64,000 bases of DNA. It comes from Homarus americanus (taxonomy: Eukaryota > Arthropoda > Malacostraca > Decapoda > Nephropidae). The notes beneath the pieces were generated by a model. It was not told where the DNA came from, ran no database searches, and saw only the letters and a list, made by a program, of their open reading frames with translations. The stretch spans positions 4,043,061 through 4,107,060 of the forward strand of contig NW_024732415.1 in NCBI RefSeq assembly GCF_018991925.1, in the 5' to 3' direction. Shown piece after piece: positions 48,594 through 60,640 of this stretch. Position numbers and translations under genes: made by a program. Position 1 is the stretch's first letter. The number at the start of each line of letters is the position of its first letter.

Positions 48594-48622
48594 TGTGTGT
48601 GTATGTGTGTGTGTGTGTGTGT
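48594..48622. repeat. (GT)n microsatellite
   Basis: GT tract interrupted by GTAT and GTGTATG. Confidence 0.9.
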
Positions 48623-48794
48623 AAAGCAACAGACTCGGGAACCTTCGTGTCTGTGTATAATATATCTAAGAGAAGACGAGCGGTCAATCAGCGAGTATCA
48701 TTATGGACTGTCCGCTAAAACATGGACGGGTGGGAAACTCTTCACCGACAACCTGAATTATGGGTTCTGTTTCTGCCTATCATGGGGGAGGGGG

Positions 48795-48821
48795 CAATGG
48801 GGGGGGGGGGGGGGGGGGGAC
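48795..48821. repeat. Poly-G run
   Basis: About 23 consecutive G; the length is prone to sequencing error. Confidence 0.9.
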
Positions 48822-48929
48822 TTAACTCCTCTTGATATACAGTAATAATGTACCTCTCCTCTCCCTCCCTCCCTCCTCTCTCCTCCATTACCTCACCTCA
48901 CCACCAATTCCCCAGCATGATCAGGTGAA

Positions 48930-49130
48930 ACTTCTGGTGGTAGTGATGGTGGTAACAGTAGTGCCAATGGTAGTAAGGATAATGGTGATGGTGCTGAAAA
49001 CTGTGGTGATAATGGTGGTTGTTGTAGTGGTGGTGGTGGTGGTAGTGATGGTGGTAACAGTAGTGCCAATGGTAGTAAGGATAATGGTGGTTGTTGTAGT
49101 GGTGGTGGTGGTAGTAGTGGTGGTGGTAGG
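48930..49130. repeat. GTGGTA-rich minisatellite
   Basis: A ~54-bp block (GATGGTGGTAACAGTAGTGC plus CAATGGTAGTAAGGATAATG) appears at about 48944 and 49048, set in GGT-rich repeats. Confidence 0.88.
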
Positions 49131-49224
49131 GGCGCCAGATGGTACAGGAGAAGACGAGGACGCTCTCCCATACACATTTTCCATGAATGTCACCTGATCT
49201 CACGGTGACCACCAAGCTGTCACC

Positions 49225-49435
49225 TGCACGATTCACCAAGACGAGTCACTTGGACGAGTCACTTGGACGAGTCACCTGGGCGAGTTATCAAGTACCTAAA
49301 CCTAAAAGTGTCACTACGTACCTGAAATCACCAGGTATCTAAGAGTCTCCAAGTACCACCAATATCTATGAGTCACCAGGTATCTAAAGGTCACTAAGTA
49401 CCGACACGAGTCACCAGGTATAAATGACGACTCAC
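49225..49435. repeat. GAGTCACTTGG / CACCAGGTATCTAA tandem repeats
   Basis: Three to four 15-bp GACGAGTCACTTGGA copies, then several diverged ~26-bp copies with GTCACCAGGTATCTA. Confidence 0.75.
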
Positions 49436-49804
49436 CAGGCGGTTTCTCCTCCACCTGGTTTTGACGTGAATAAATTACAGGTGTTGTTACTCCTGAAAGC
49501 AAAACCTATTCACAGTATATACTCTCTCTCTCTTTTTCTTCGTATTCATCTCCCGTAGTCAAACATACACACCTCTATGGCACCTCCGACCAATATGACA
49601 CACTAGGCCATTACAGCACCCTGCAACTATTTTTTACCATTATGCCACTGCACCATTATCTAACCACCTACGCCACCATGGAACATTAACCATTGTGGAT
49701 TGAGTGGATTATAGTCTCAGCACCATTAACACAGTAAATCCCTGCACCACTATAGCTCAACCCTCTACAGCCACTACAATATGTCACTACCTAAATTATA
49801 TTAT

Positions 49805-50150
49805 ACTGTACATTGTATTAGGAACATATAACAAAATCACTGTAGATTATAGAAGAATTTACCTATCATACGGTATCTTCTAATATTAGTATAGATTATA
49901 GAGGCGGGTTATCTTACAAGGTGTCCTAGTATCAAATAACAAAACCTCTGTAGATTATACGTGGCGTAATATTTCCTATCAATTATACTGTAGATTATAT
50001 TAGTCTTAATATCTTACACAATGTCTTAGTATAACAAGATCACTGTAAATTATAGGAGTGCCTTTATATATCACACAGAAATATCTCAGTAATCACCATT
50101 TATACAGCGTCTAAACATCATTAAACCCATCACTGTAGATTATAGCCACA
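49805..50150. repeat. Diverged tandem repeat with CACTGTAGATTATAG
   Basis: The core TGTAGATTATA or a close variant recurs near 49841, 49894, 49952, 49990, 50045 and 50133, at 40-90 bp spacing. It looks like an old tandem duplication. Confidence 0.65.
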
Positions 50151-50159
50151 TCTTGCCCT

Positions 50160-52160
50160 TCCCACCTTAACACGTCAGCTGCTGGTCATCACAATTACCA
50201 AGACATGACGCCGGTGCTGGCATTAAGCACTATTCGTCACGATTTCACGTAGGTTCTTCAAGGACCTGTTGAGTCACCTGAGGTGGTGGCTAGGTGAAGG
50301 AGGGGAAAGGGAGCGGAAGAAGTTAGGGAGGGGGAAAGTTTATTTATCCACAGAAGCAAAGGAATTTAATGTACACACACACACACATCTTAATCATAGA
50401 ACTTGCGCAATCTTGGAATCCTGTGGGGGCTATGGAATGAACAATTTACAACCAAAAATCACGCTACTGTTTTTAGGTCAGGTCAGAGTGACGCAATGCA
50501 ATCACTTTTCTATCTTTTCTCGTTCAACAACAAGCAGGTACCATAATTATTTCACCGACTAACTCACTCATAACTGACTGACTTGTCCACTAACTCATCC
50601 ACCCAAATCGAACACCCACAACAACAGGTTTGTCCTGGGGAGGGGTGGTAACTGGTAACTACGTCCAGTGTGGCCTTAAACTGGTTGTCATCATATATAA
50701 ACAACAGATATCACCTAAAGGGACGACTGATTCGCTAACAGTAATACAGTAATGGACGAGTCACAGGCAAAATAAAGTGGACTCTTAAGGTGCCTGAGAG
50801 CCAAGAATTATGATTCGTGATAGGAATAAAAGGTGTTGTAAGAGTCAATAATAATCATCAAGCAGGCATGTACTACCACCAGAAACCGTGACAGTAACAG
50901 ACAACACAGGTCAAGTAGTATAATAATACTTACTGTGACCATAACCTAGATTGCATGGACCCACTCAGCAGTTCCCTGGCTGTTGTTGTCAACATGGATC
51001 ACACCGTAGAGTCATGACGACACCGGATGAGAGCACGTGCCAGGCGTCTGTCCATGCTGTCAAGTGTACCAACACAACACGCCCTCCGTGTCACTGTTTT
51101 CCCACGATTACTGACATTCCGCTCCGCCAGCCAATGACAGTATCCCGCGGACACACACACGATCTTGGGCTGAATTTACACATGGTGGCACATGACTTAC
51201 GTCGTCACACTCAGTAAACAGCAGGAAGTTTGAGTGTCGCCGACCACACAGGTTACTCAGTCCTGGATACGACTCGCGTACACCCAAACCCTCCCCCTTA
51301 GTCCACGAGTGAGTACTGCTGCCTCACGTCCCGCCGCTAACAACCACTTCCGGACCATCACCACCTCCCTCACGTGCTCCACACCACCTTACTCACCTAC
51401 TCTAGATTGCCACACCACAATAGTCTCACTTATTCCCACGGTTTTGTCGAGCTGTTAACAATCGCCTTTTTCTTCCGTAATCTATTGTTTTTCTTGAGCT
51501 AAGTCGGCTTTCAATCTTTTTTCCTGATATGTGACTGACAGCAACTGTTTTTTTCCAAGATAAAAAGAAAAGAAAAAAAACCTGAGAGGGAGAGAGAAGT
51601 GGAGTAACTCTTAACACACTTCCGTCTAGATAGTGGCAGGTGGCTGTAACACACATACCAACAAGAATTAGGTCTGTTACGAGTCAAGGCTGGTGAAGAC
51701 GCCCCAAGGTAGAGAGTTACAGGTGAGGACAAACACCCCAGGAAGACCCACTGCCAGCTGCACTAACATGGATGAACACGGATGACCCTTACTACCACCA
51801 CAGACACGAGTTTTTCTGGTGGTTGTCAGGTTTACAAACATTGTTGACACTTTGGAGATTTTTCCACAGTCTACAGAGGTGACCCGAAGCGGCCACCACT
51901 AGGTGGTGCCTCAGGCGCCGCCACCACCAGCCACCACTTCAATAGTAATAACACAAGTAACAGCGCTACTGGGTCAAAGTGCCTATTAACAGGTACTGTC
52001 TTCCTACATACGGCCTTCTGATTGTTCTTTTATTATTATTATTATCAGTAGTAGTAGTAGGACAATTATCATTATTACCGTGATACGAATATAAACAAGC
52101 GCTACGGTTTTGGACAAGGCTAATTAAACGTAAAGAATGTTAAAATGTTCGCTTGTTACA
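50160..52160. other. Intronic sequence without recognised features
   Basis: No gene or named repeat recognised. Confidence 0.5.
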
Positions 52161-52170
52161 GAATAAAGAA

Positions 52171-52172
<2 letters not shown>

Positions 52173-52212
<40 letters not shown>

Positions 52213-52292
52213 CCCTCATCCTGCGTGAGCTGAGGCTTGAGGGTACAACAGGCCAAATGACTTTTTTACACACACACACGCACACACACACC
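52173..52292. repeat. GT and CA microsatellites
   Basis: (GT)n at 52173-52211 and a shorter CA tract at 52270-52291. Confidence 0.95.
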
Positions 52293-52359
52293 CCTGTGGT
52301 TTTCTCACACTGATTAAAATTCACCACACGTGAAGAGTTTTCCCCGTGAAGACCGAGGT

Positions 52360-52470
52360 GGGAGAGGAGAGGGAGAAGAGAGAGGCGGGGCAGGGAGGAA
52401 AAGAGGAAAGTGTGGGGGGGGAAGAGGGATAGAGTGGAAGGGAAGGGATGGGAAAAAAGGGTCAGCCTCA
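52360..52470. repeat. Purine-rich G/A tract
   Basis: GGGAGAGGAGAGGGAGAAGA-type sequence with a G run near 52416. Confidence 0.8.
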
Positions 52471-52884
52471 AGGATAACTCGACAGTATTCTGAGCACGTC
52501 CTTCCCTCCCTTCACCACTTACCTCCTCCCCTCTTACAATGCTTCCCATTACTTCCCCCCCTGGTGCATCCCCATAGTTCCCCATCCCCCAGCTCCCCCT
52601 TCCCCCAGCTCCACCCTCTCCATTCCCCTCCCCCCGAGCATGGCCCTAGTACACCAGAATAAGACACGAGAAATGGCCATCACCATCCTAGTGTGGCCGA
52701 GATAACTTTGTGGCCGTAATGAGGCGTGAGGGAGGGAGGTGAGGTGATGGAAATGAAGGAGTGAGGAGGGATAATGGAGATAGAGGAGGGGTGATGGAGA
52801 GGAGGAGTAACAGGCCTAAATTAACCCCTAAGCTAGGGTTCAGTCTTAGTGGCAAAGTTAAATTAGGCTGAGACCCACTAGTAC

Positions 52885-53020
52885 AGAGGTCTATGGGAAC
52901 ATGGGTCTGTTCTGAACATGGGTCCATTACAACATGGGTCTATCAGAACTGGGGTTCATTATAACATTGGTCTATCAAAACAGGGGTCTATCAGAACAGG
53001 GGTCCATTAGAACTGGGTTA
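52885..53020. repeat. Degenerate ~18-bp tandem repeat
   Basis: Copies of AACATGGGTCTATCAG and AACAGGGGTCCATTAG alternate over about 130 bp. Confidence 0.75.
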
Positions 53021-53284
53021 GTCTAGCACCGGGGACCCCATATGACCTAAAACCTTGAAATATGGTCCAAAGGTCCTCATGGCAAAGTATTTATAGTCCC
53101 TTATTTCACGACATGTTATTTATACTATTATTCATGACGACGCAGTTACGGTGTTGGTCAGATCACTCGGTAGACGTTGTTAAGGTCGCTCACTGGACGG
53201 CTCTTCTAGTATGGCAGATTCACCTCTACTTCAACCTGGCTAAGTGACGCGAAACTTAGTGAGTACTACTTTATTATGAAATTC

Positions 53285-53286
<2 letters not shown>

Positions 53287-53345
<59 letters not shown>

Positions 53346-53458
53346 CAGTTTGTAAGTGTGTCCAGTATGGGTGTGTCCAATATGCATGTGTGTCCAGCAT
53401 CTGTTTCCAATATGTATGAGTGTCCAATACAAAAGACAAACAAACAGACAGACACGAT

Positions 53459-53515
<57 letters not shown>
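53287..53515. repeat. Opposed (GT)n and (AC)n tracts
   Basis: (GT)n at 53287-53344 is followed about 115 bp later by (AC)n at 53460-53514, so a single strand could form a long hairpin. The spacer holds diverged copies of GTGTCCAATATG, and GACAAACAAACAGACAGACA-type sequence recurs after the AC tract. Confidence 0.95.
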
Positions 53516-53517
<2 letters not shown>

Positions 53518-55255
53518 ATACAAGACAGAGAAACAGACAGACACAATAAACAGACACACAGACCTGATAAAAGACTAACAGACATAACCGATAAACAGAG
53601 CACCATAAGAGAGTCCAAAGTTTGCTGAGCACAAGAATTTATCTCATTCAATGACAAACTCTGCTGTTAATTAAGGCTTAGTCAACAGGTGTTGCATGTT
53701 TAGTGTGACAGATGGACAGACACAGATAGCAGCACGCTCACCTTGAATCCCGTAATTACTCTTCAAGCAACAACAACAACAACAACAAAAATTCCAGCAA
53801 TCAGGTGAGGACCAGTTGATGTTTGGCGGAAGTCAGAACACCTACAGCGTGCAGCAGACATTAGAAAGCCTGGGCGGAAGACCAGGTAAGAGAAAAGACA
53901 AGTATGTATTCTTGGTTGAGGTGAAACTCTGCTAGTTAAAGAAAGGACTATGTGGTTATTTTGATGAGATATCGTCAGTTAACGACTTGAAGCCGACTGC
54001 CACTTGTTGGTCGCCGCCAGCAGTACCGTCAGCTGAGCCTCATGCAATAAGGCGCCTGCTATTGCTGTTGCCAGAACCACTGTTTTCATATTTATGACTT
54101 ACAAGCAGACTTCTCCGGGCGGTGACAAGCACCAGGGCTGTAAAATTTAATTCGTGCCAACTCTCTTTCTCGCCAAATTCTATCCATAAGGTTTCCCACC
54201 ATATTCGCCCTAGTCAGTCATGTCCCGCCAAATCATTCAGTAATATATAAATACCCGGGAGTATTACGGTGAAATGACCACTGACGCACCCATGGCCCTC
54301 ACACTCGACCTCAGCGAGAAAATGGAAGAACACTTAGGCCACGACACTTTATAAGGTACAATACAGTACACCAGGGAGCACCAACCAAGGAGGCTGGGGA
54401 AATAGTCCGACTGTCCTGATAGAACCTAACACTCATTCTTGGGGTCCAGCTCTAAAGGGTCCCATTCTACCGGATCTGATACTGATTACGTCCGTTTAAA
54501 ACAGGTTAAGAGTTTCCGGGAAATGGGCTAAAGGTGCCGAGTTTAAGGTCCAAATTAGATGCGATTTGAGAACCTGACTGAACTTAAAGTAAGCTAATCT
54601 AATCTACCCAAACTTAAGGTAATCTACGGTAATCAAACCAGACTTTCCTTATTCTTAACCTTTACCTACCCCACCTTATCCCAATCTAACTAAACCTATC
54701 TTAATCTAACTAAAATTAACTTAATCCAACCAAACTGAATCTTACATAACCTAATCCTCGCCTACAACGCCTCGAAACTGAGTAGAGACCAAGACAAGGA
54801 AGCCCAGAGAGGCGTAGTGAGAGGAACACTACCCAGCGACCAGCCACAGGAACAGGTGAGGCGGTGTAGGTGTGTCAGCCGCTGGAAAGGATAACTGAGG
54901 GAAATCGTTTATTCTGGCCACAATAGACAAACAAAATAAGTTTCAAAAGTTGTCTACATCAGCGACTGTGTGTGGTGAGGTGTTCGCTACGAATTTGAGT
55001 GTACGGCAGAATGTGGTATATTCACCATGTAATGATCATTGTACTGTACATCAATCTACAGTGGGCATGGACACCACATTCTCCAGTAAGCTTGTACACC
55101 AGAGCGTGATATGAGCATGAACATCACACAGAGGGACATATGGAGCGTGCAATGAGCATGAGAGTTTGTACACTAGGGAGCATGTGGTGAGGCAACACAG
55201 TTTCACCTTGCTTGTGGTTCAGTCAGGCGTTCAATATCAGGAAAAGACAGGAGCT
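53516..55255. other. Intronic sequence with degenerate CTAA-type tract
   Basis: At 54590-54760 diverged AATCTAACTAAACC-like copies occur. Otherwise no gene or named repeat was recognised. Confidence 0.5.
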
Positions 55256-55261
55256 CTGAAT

Positions 55262-55395
55262 CAGGTCCTAAAAGACAGGAGGTCAGTCAGGTGCTAACAG
55301 ACAGCAGGTCAGTCAGGTGCTAACAGACAGGAGGTCAGTCAGGTGCTAACAGACAGCAGGTCAGTCAGGTGCTAACAGACAGGAGGTCATAATAA
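55262..55395. repeat. 26-bp tandem repeat
   Basis: About five copies of AGGTCAGTCAGGTGCTAACA plus GACAGS, where the last base alternates between C and G from copy to copy. Confidence 0.9.
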
Positions 55396-56189
55396 AGTGT
55401 TAACAGACAAGAGCTCACAGCCAAATGCTTACAATCAGGTGCTCACGGACAAGTGTTTAGTCACGTGTTTACTGTCAGTTAGGTGTTCACTGTCAGCTGC
55501 TCACAGTACGGTGTTCTGTCTGATGCAAGCGTTCGAGTGCTCAATGTAACGTGCTTATAGGTATTTACATGTACTCACGATCAGGTGCTCTGTAGGTGTT
55601 TACAAATAACAGTTTAACTCTTATGATATTACTCTAGAGGTGTGTGTGTGTTACTCTGGGGTTCAAAAGCAAGTGCACTTGCATTTGAAGATGTATTTGC
55701 ATTTAAATGAGGAATTACCATAATTTACTTGCATTTGTACTTATATTTAAATATAAAACACTTGCGTTTACAATAAAATACAGGAATTATATTTCCAACT
55801 TTGCTTCTATTACTAATATTAAAATCTCACAAGGTCAGTGGACACCTGGCTGTCACTTGTTCTTATAACATAACGTCGGCAGTGACTGAGAGGATTATGA
55901 AAGCTCTCGCCTCATCCCGACCCATCGCATTTGATAAATAGTAAAACACTGACATTTGCATTTAAATCCAGTAGTGTTTGACAGCATTAGAATTTAAACT
56001 AATTTAAAACACATCCACTACATCCAATATGTATCAACATACGCTCATCCAAGCTCACCTACCCAACACATCTCTATGTACGACCCACAACACACACATT
56101 GTGCTATTTAATGGTAATATAAGAAGTCATAATCTGGTTTAGTTGTTTGTATATCTTGTTATTTTCTACAATAACAACAACACTATCTA

Positions 56190-56237
56190 TCATAATACTG
56201 TAACAATAATAATAACAACAACAACAACAACAACAAC

Positions 56238-56320
<83 letters not shown>

Positions 56321-56325
56321 AAACT
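56190..56325. repeat. AAC/AAT/GAT compound trinucleotide repeat
   Basis: (AAC)n, then (AAT)n, then (GAT)n in direct succession. Confidence 0.95.
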
Positions 56326-56659
56326 AATTTGCATATATGTTTAAAAAATAATGTAGACACTCAAACATACCAAAATCGCCTTAAAGACTCGACAACACAA
56401 CAATATTATTGAACTCTTAAAGTAAACATACTTGTCACAGGTAGGGGAACTGACCACCTCATGACCGCTGGTGCGTCAAGGAGGTGCGGGCGACGCCAGG
56501 CACTCACACGCCAGAGCCAAGCACAAGCATTCACACACGGGGTTAAGGCAAAAACTGAGATTTCTACAGAGCAGATCTGTGTATTTATGTGTGGCGCCGC
56601 GCACGCGCGCACACACACATGACGACCACCCTCACACTTTCGCCTTTACACTCACCACG

Positions 56660-57310
56660 CACTACCCCCCCCCTCTCTCTCCACCCTCATACACCCACCA
56701 CCATCTTACACCCACCACCCTCATAAACCCACCACCACCCTCATACACCCACCACCACACCCACCACCACCCTACACCCACCACCACCTCATACACACAC
56801 CACCACCATCATACACCCATCACCCTCATACACCCGCCACCCCTCATACACCCGCCACCATCATACACCCACCACCATCATACACCACCACCATCATACA
56901 CCCACCACCATCTTACACCCACCACCATCATACACCCACCACCCTATACACCCACCACCATCTTACACCCACCATCCTCATACACCCACCACCACCATCA
57001 TACACCCACCATCCTCATACACCCACCACCATCATACACCCACCACCACCCTCATACACCCTCAACCCTCATACACCCACCACCATCATACACCACCATC
57101 ATCATACACCCACCACCATCATACACCCACCACCACCCTCACACACCCACCACCCCATACACCCACCACCATCACACCACCATCATACACCCACCACCAT
57201 CATACACCACCATCATACACCCACCACCATCATACACCCACCACCATCATACACCCACCACCATCATACACCCACCACCATCATACACCCACCACCCTCA
57301 TACAGCCACA
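56660..57310. repeat. CCACCATCATACAC minisatellite
   Basis: About 640 bp of a short unit, CACCCACCACCATCATA with 12-17 bp variants. The plus strand has almost no G. It keeps a 285-codon Thr/His/Pro frame open, which I judge an artefact of composition. Confidence 0.95.
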
Positions 57311-57781
57311 CACAGCAAAATGTCATAACACACAAGAACAAAACTACCAAAGCACTCATTACCATTACCAACATTATCATTACTCCTACTGTTATTGTCA
57401 TTACCAGCCATTACAGAACAATTATGCATGAATATTACTAAATCCGCATTCATGGAAAGTTTATGACGTCACTGACCAATGTTTACATCTGCCAGGTGTT
57501 GGACCACTCCGGCCAACACCTGAACGATATGCAGAACTCAAGACACACGCATTATGAGAGTTTAAGTAATTCTTATGTAATAATTAGTATTGATGTAGTG
57601 GATATGTAAATTTCCCTCAGCTAGACACTAATACGCGAACGTCAACGGATTATATAAAAGGCCAAATTGTCATCTGAAAGTCACACAAGCAAACACATAT
57701 TACGCCCTCCAAGACACATACACACAGGCAGGCAGGAATGCACCTACACACGCCGCCCTACAATATATATCAGTTTATCCA

Positions 57782-57829
<48 letters not shown>
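57782..57829. repeat. (CA)n microsatellite
   Basis: Pure CA tract. Confidence 0.95.
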
Positions 57830-58094
57830 GCCCGGATGACCTGATTACAAAGTCACCCCCTCCGGCATAACATACATACACACACCTAACCGGACGTTCA
57901 GTATTAAGTCATTACACCAATAGAAACGTCAAACAGATTTAAGTAGAAGTTTAAGTATAAGAATAAGTACACTAAAAACTGATGTACAAATAGGTTGACG
58001 TACAAAGAACTCAAGTATAAGTTCATTTAAGTAGATATAAAGTGTCTTCCTTATCAGGTACACAAATTCCCAAAGCGTAAGAATGTGAAGACTG

Positions 58095-58405
58095 GGGGCT
58101 ATTAGGGGTGGGGGCTATAATAACTGGGGGCTATTAGGGGTGGGGGCTATAATAACTGGGGGCTATTAGGACTGGGGGCTACAAGGATTGAGGGTTATTA
58201 GGAATGAGAGCTAAAAGGACTGAGGGCTATTTAGGACTGGGGGCTATTAGGACTGGGGGCTACAAGGATTGAGGGTTATTAGGAATGAGAGCTAAAAGGA
58301 CTGAGGGCTATTTAGGACTGGGGGCTATTAGGACTGGGGGCTAAAAGGACTGAGGGCTATTTAGGACTGGGGGCTATTAGGACAAGGGGCTAAAGACTGG
58401 GTTCT
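58095..58405. repeat. GGGGGCTATTAGGACT minisatellite with 82-bp higher-order unit
   Basis: A basic 15-18 bp unit (GGGGGCTATTAGGACT). A block of about 82 bp (TATTAGGACTGGGGGCTACA... to ...GGGCTATTTAGGACTG) is repeated at about 58163 and 58244. G runs are regular. Confidence 0.9.
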
Positions 58406-58409
58406 ATTT

Positions 58410-59490
58410 GATCTACAACCAAACCAAAAGGGCGCTGTCAGGTGATAGAAAGTAAGGTAATGTAACTTAAACCAAAACCAACACCCCAAGTATGGCAACA
58501 TTACAAAGTTACAGTGTAAACATTACGATACGATACAGTCAACACGGTGCAAGGTAACACTGTAATGCGGTCTTGTAGTGTGACGCGAAAAACTGAATAG
58601 CTATACAAGGAGACATTTGTAACGTAACGCAGCTGTATAAAGATGAAAATATGTACTCGTATAATAACGTCATATATCTCAACACATTCCGGAATGGTAC
58701 ATGTTACGGTGATGTGACGCGACAGCACATCACTTCAACACACACACACAAACTCTCTCTCTCTCTCTCACCAGCTTGCCCACCCGCGTAAATAGGAGCA
58801 ATAAATTCATCTCCCGTCAGTGAGTGAGTGAGTCAATCAGAAATAAAGTAAGGCACAGAAACTACCGGCACAGCTGACAAAACCAAGCAGGATAGGCCAC
58901 TTACTGACGCTGGGTCAAGAGACTTTTTAAACAATTCACTTGTGTGGGCTTTCTCTCTCCGCCTGTTGCTGTCATAAAGAGATAACTCTGGACAGTTTCT
59001 CTTGTGGCTGTCATATTCACCAGCTTTCTAAAGTGATGTGACGGAGCTCATGTTTATATTGGAGGCAGTGATTATATTTACTAGTGGAGTGCTGGTGGAG
59101 GCGGTGTTGGGCTACTTCAGTGTTGTATAGGACGGACACACACACTGGGTACACAAAACCAAACATGAACACATACTTAGACCAACACGGAATATATAAA
59201 AAATAACGCTAACATACACAAACACATGGAATATAGATAATGTACATACACAAACATGGAAAAAACAAAAAACGAATTTATTGAAACGTATACAAACAAG
59301 AACTATCGTAACACCGCTTAAATGTGTACTGTCTGACACACATATACCAACAGCCACCATTACCGTCACTAACAACAATGATCAACAACCACTACCAATT
59401 TATCAACCCGTATCAAGACGGATCAACTACCAACCAGTACCAAAACAATCAACCACCATGGCCAACCTCACCACCACCCTCACATAACCC
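58410..59490. other. Intronic sequence without recognised features
   Basis: Short CA and CT tracts at 58738-58769; otherwise nothing recognised. Confidence 0.5.
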
Positions 59491-59494
59491 CCAA

Positions 59495-59555
59495 GATATC
59501 GTTAGTGTTAAATCATCAGGTGAAATAAACTGGGGCTAATCTTCAGGCGATTCCT
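59495..59555. mobile_element. Foldback family arm, copy 4
   Basis: GTTAAATCATCAGGTGAAAT and AAACTGGGGCTAATCTTCAGG match the right-arm unit of the family at 27150 and 27791, one and a half units. Confidence 0.5.
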
Positions 59556-60059
59556 TGAAATTCTTAAATTCTCACAAATTCTTATCAAAATGGTGTCCTT
59601 AAGAAAAAAAAAATCCAACAATTTTCTAAGACACAAAACTGTACACCCAAAAATAACAGGGTCGCAGTGATGGACAGTCGGTGCTCAGCTTGAAGTTCAC
59701 GGACACACTGTTATATTTATTGTTTACTGCTTGGTCTGGATCGCCTGTCTGCTGCAGGTGTTCTCTTATGACTGGTATGAGTAACAGTGATCCTAGACCC
59801 GGCGAGGCCTTAAGTGTACCTGTAGTCAGGAAACATCTGTGTCATGTTTCACCCAAATCCGCCCAATAGTGTTTAAGACGATCACGTAAGCGCTTATAAA
59901 ATAATAATGACTGGCCCTCATGCTTGAGAATGGCCGACCGTAGGGCCATCTAGGCGTAAATTGGTTTAAGATGAAGATGTTGCCACCGACATAACAAATA
60001 CACCCTGAGTTAACGAGATGCATGAACCCAATGTCAAGGAATAGTCCGAGAAGATCGGA

Positions 60060-60257
60060 CAACTCGTCAACTGCACTGGCTAACCATTACCCCAGAATAC
60101 GATCCGCAAATCGATTAACGTCCAGGTTCCCAATTACTGCTGGGTAGACAGAGGCAAATGGCGTAAAGAAACTTGCCCATAGTTTCACCCTGCCCGGGGA
60201 TCAAACCCGAATTCACTGGCTTGCGAGTTGGGCATGCTGACCATTACACCATGGGTC
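60060..60257 (-). mobile_element. tRNA-derived SINE
   Basis: On the minus strand the head reads CCCATGGTGTAATGGTCAGC, with an A box TGGTGTAATGGTC (60239-60251) and a B box GGTTTGATCCC (60197-60207), the internal RNA polymerase III promoter of a tRNA. The tail (GGGCAAGTTTCTTTACGCC, CCCAGCAGTAATTGGGAACC) matches what I recall of a very common decapod SINE family. The 3' end is uncertain and could extend to about 59830. Confidence 0.75.
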
Positions 60258-60299
60258 GGTAAGTGTTTACTGGTGGAAAGACGAGCAGATGCAACCAAC

Positions 60300-60640
60300 A
60301 ACCAGAGACTTAATCAGAGTATCCTGCGCCTATCTGAGGGTTGGCGACCACAGTCCTCCACTCTAAACATTCTCAGGCGGTTTTTACCAATCCTCCATCC
60401 AAGATTTTGTATCTCTCTGGGGACCCAGTTATTAATTTTATTCATCCATCCGAGTCTCTGCCTTCCCCTGGCCCTCCTACCCTCAACTTTACCCATTAAT
60501 ATTTCTGTTATCTCCAAATCCCCAATTATATGACCACAAGCTTTATCACGTTTCATTTTGCTTACAGCTACCGCAACTTCTGATTCCTTATCAAGTTTTC
60601 AGTGTACGTATAGTTCGTCCACATACTCTGTGCACCTCTC
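60300..60640 (-). mobile_element. Non-LTR retrotransposon C-terminal fragment
   Basis: The minus strand encodes HIIGDLEITEILMGKVEGRR and ARGRQRLGWMNKI, then WRIGKNRLRMFRVED. The GKVEGRRARGRQRLGW signature is the usual C-terminal end of RTE/Jockey-like LINE proteins. It lies directly upstream (minus-strand sense) of the SINE in the same orientation. Confidence 0.7.

Noticed and set aside
48893..49239. ORFs rich in Thr, Pro or Val around 49 kb
   Set aside because: They arise from a GTGGTA repeat whose codons avoid stops in several frames.
56471..57328. 285-codon Thr/His/Pro-rich ORF
   Set aside because: Produced by the CCACCATCATACAC minisatellite; no start context or domain.
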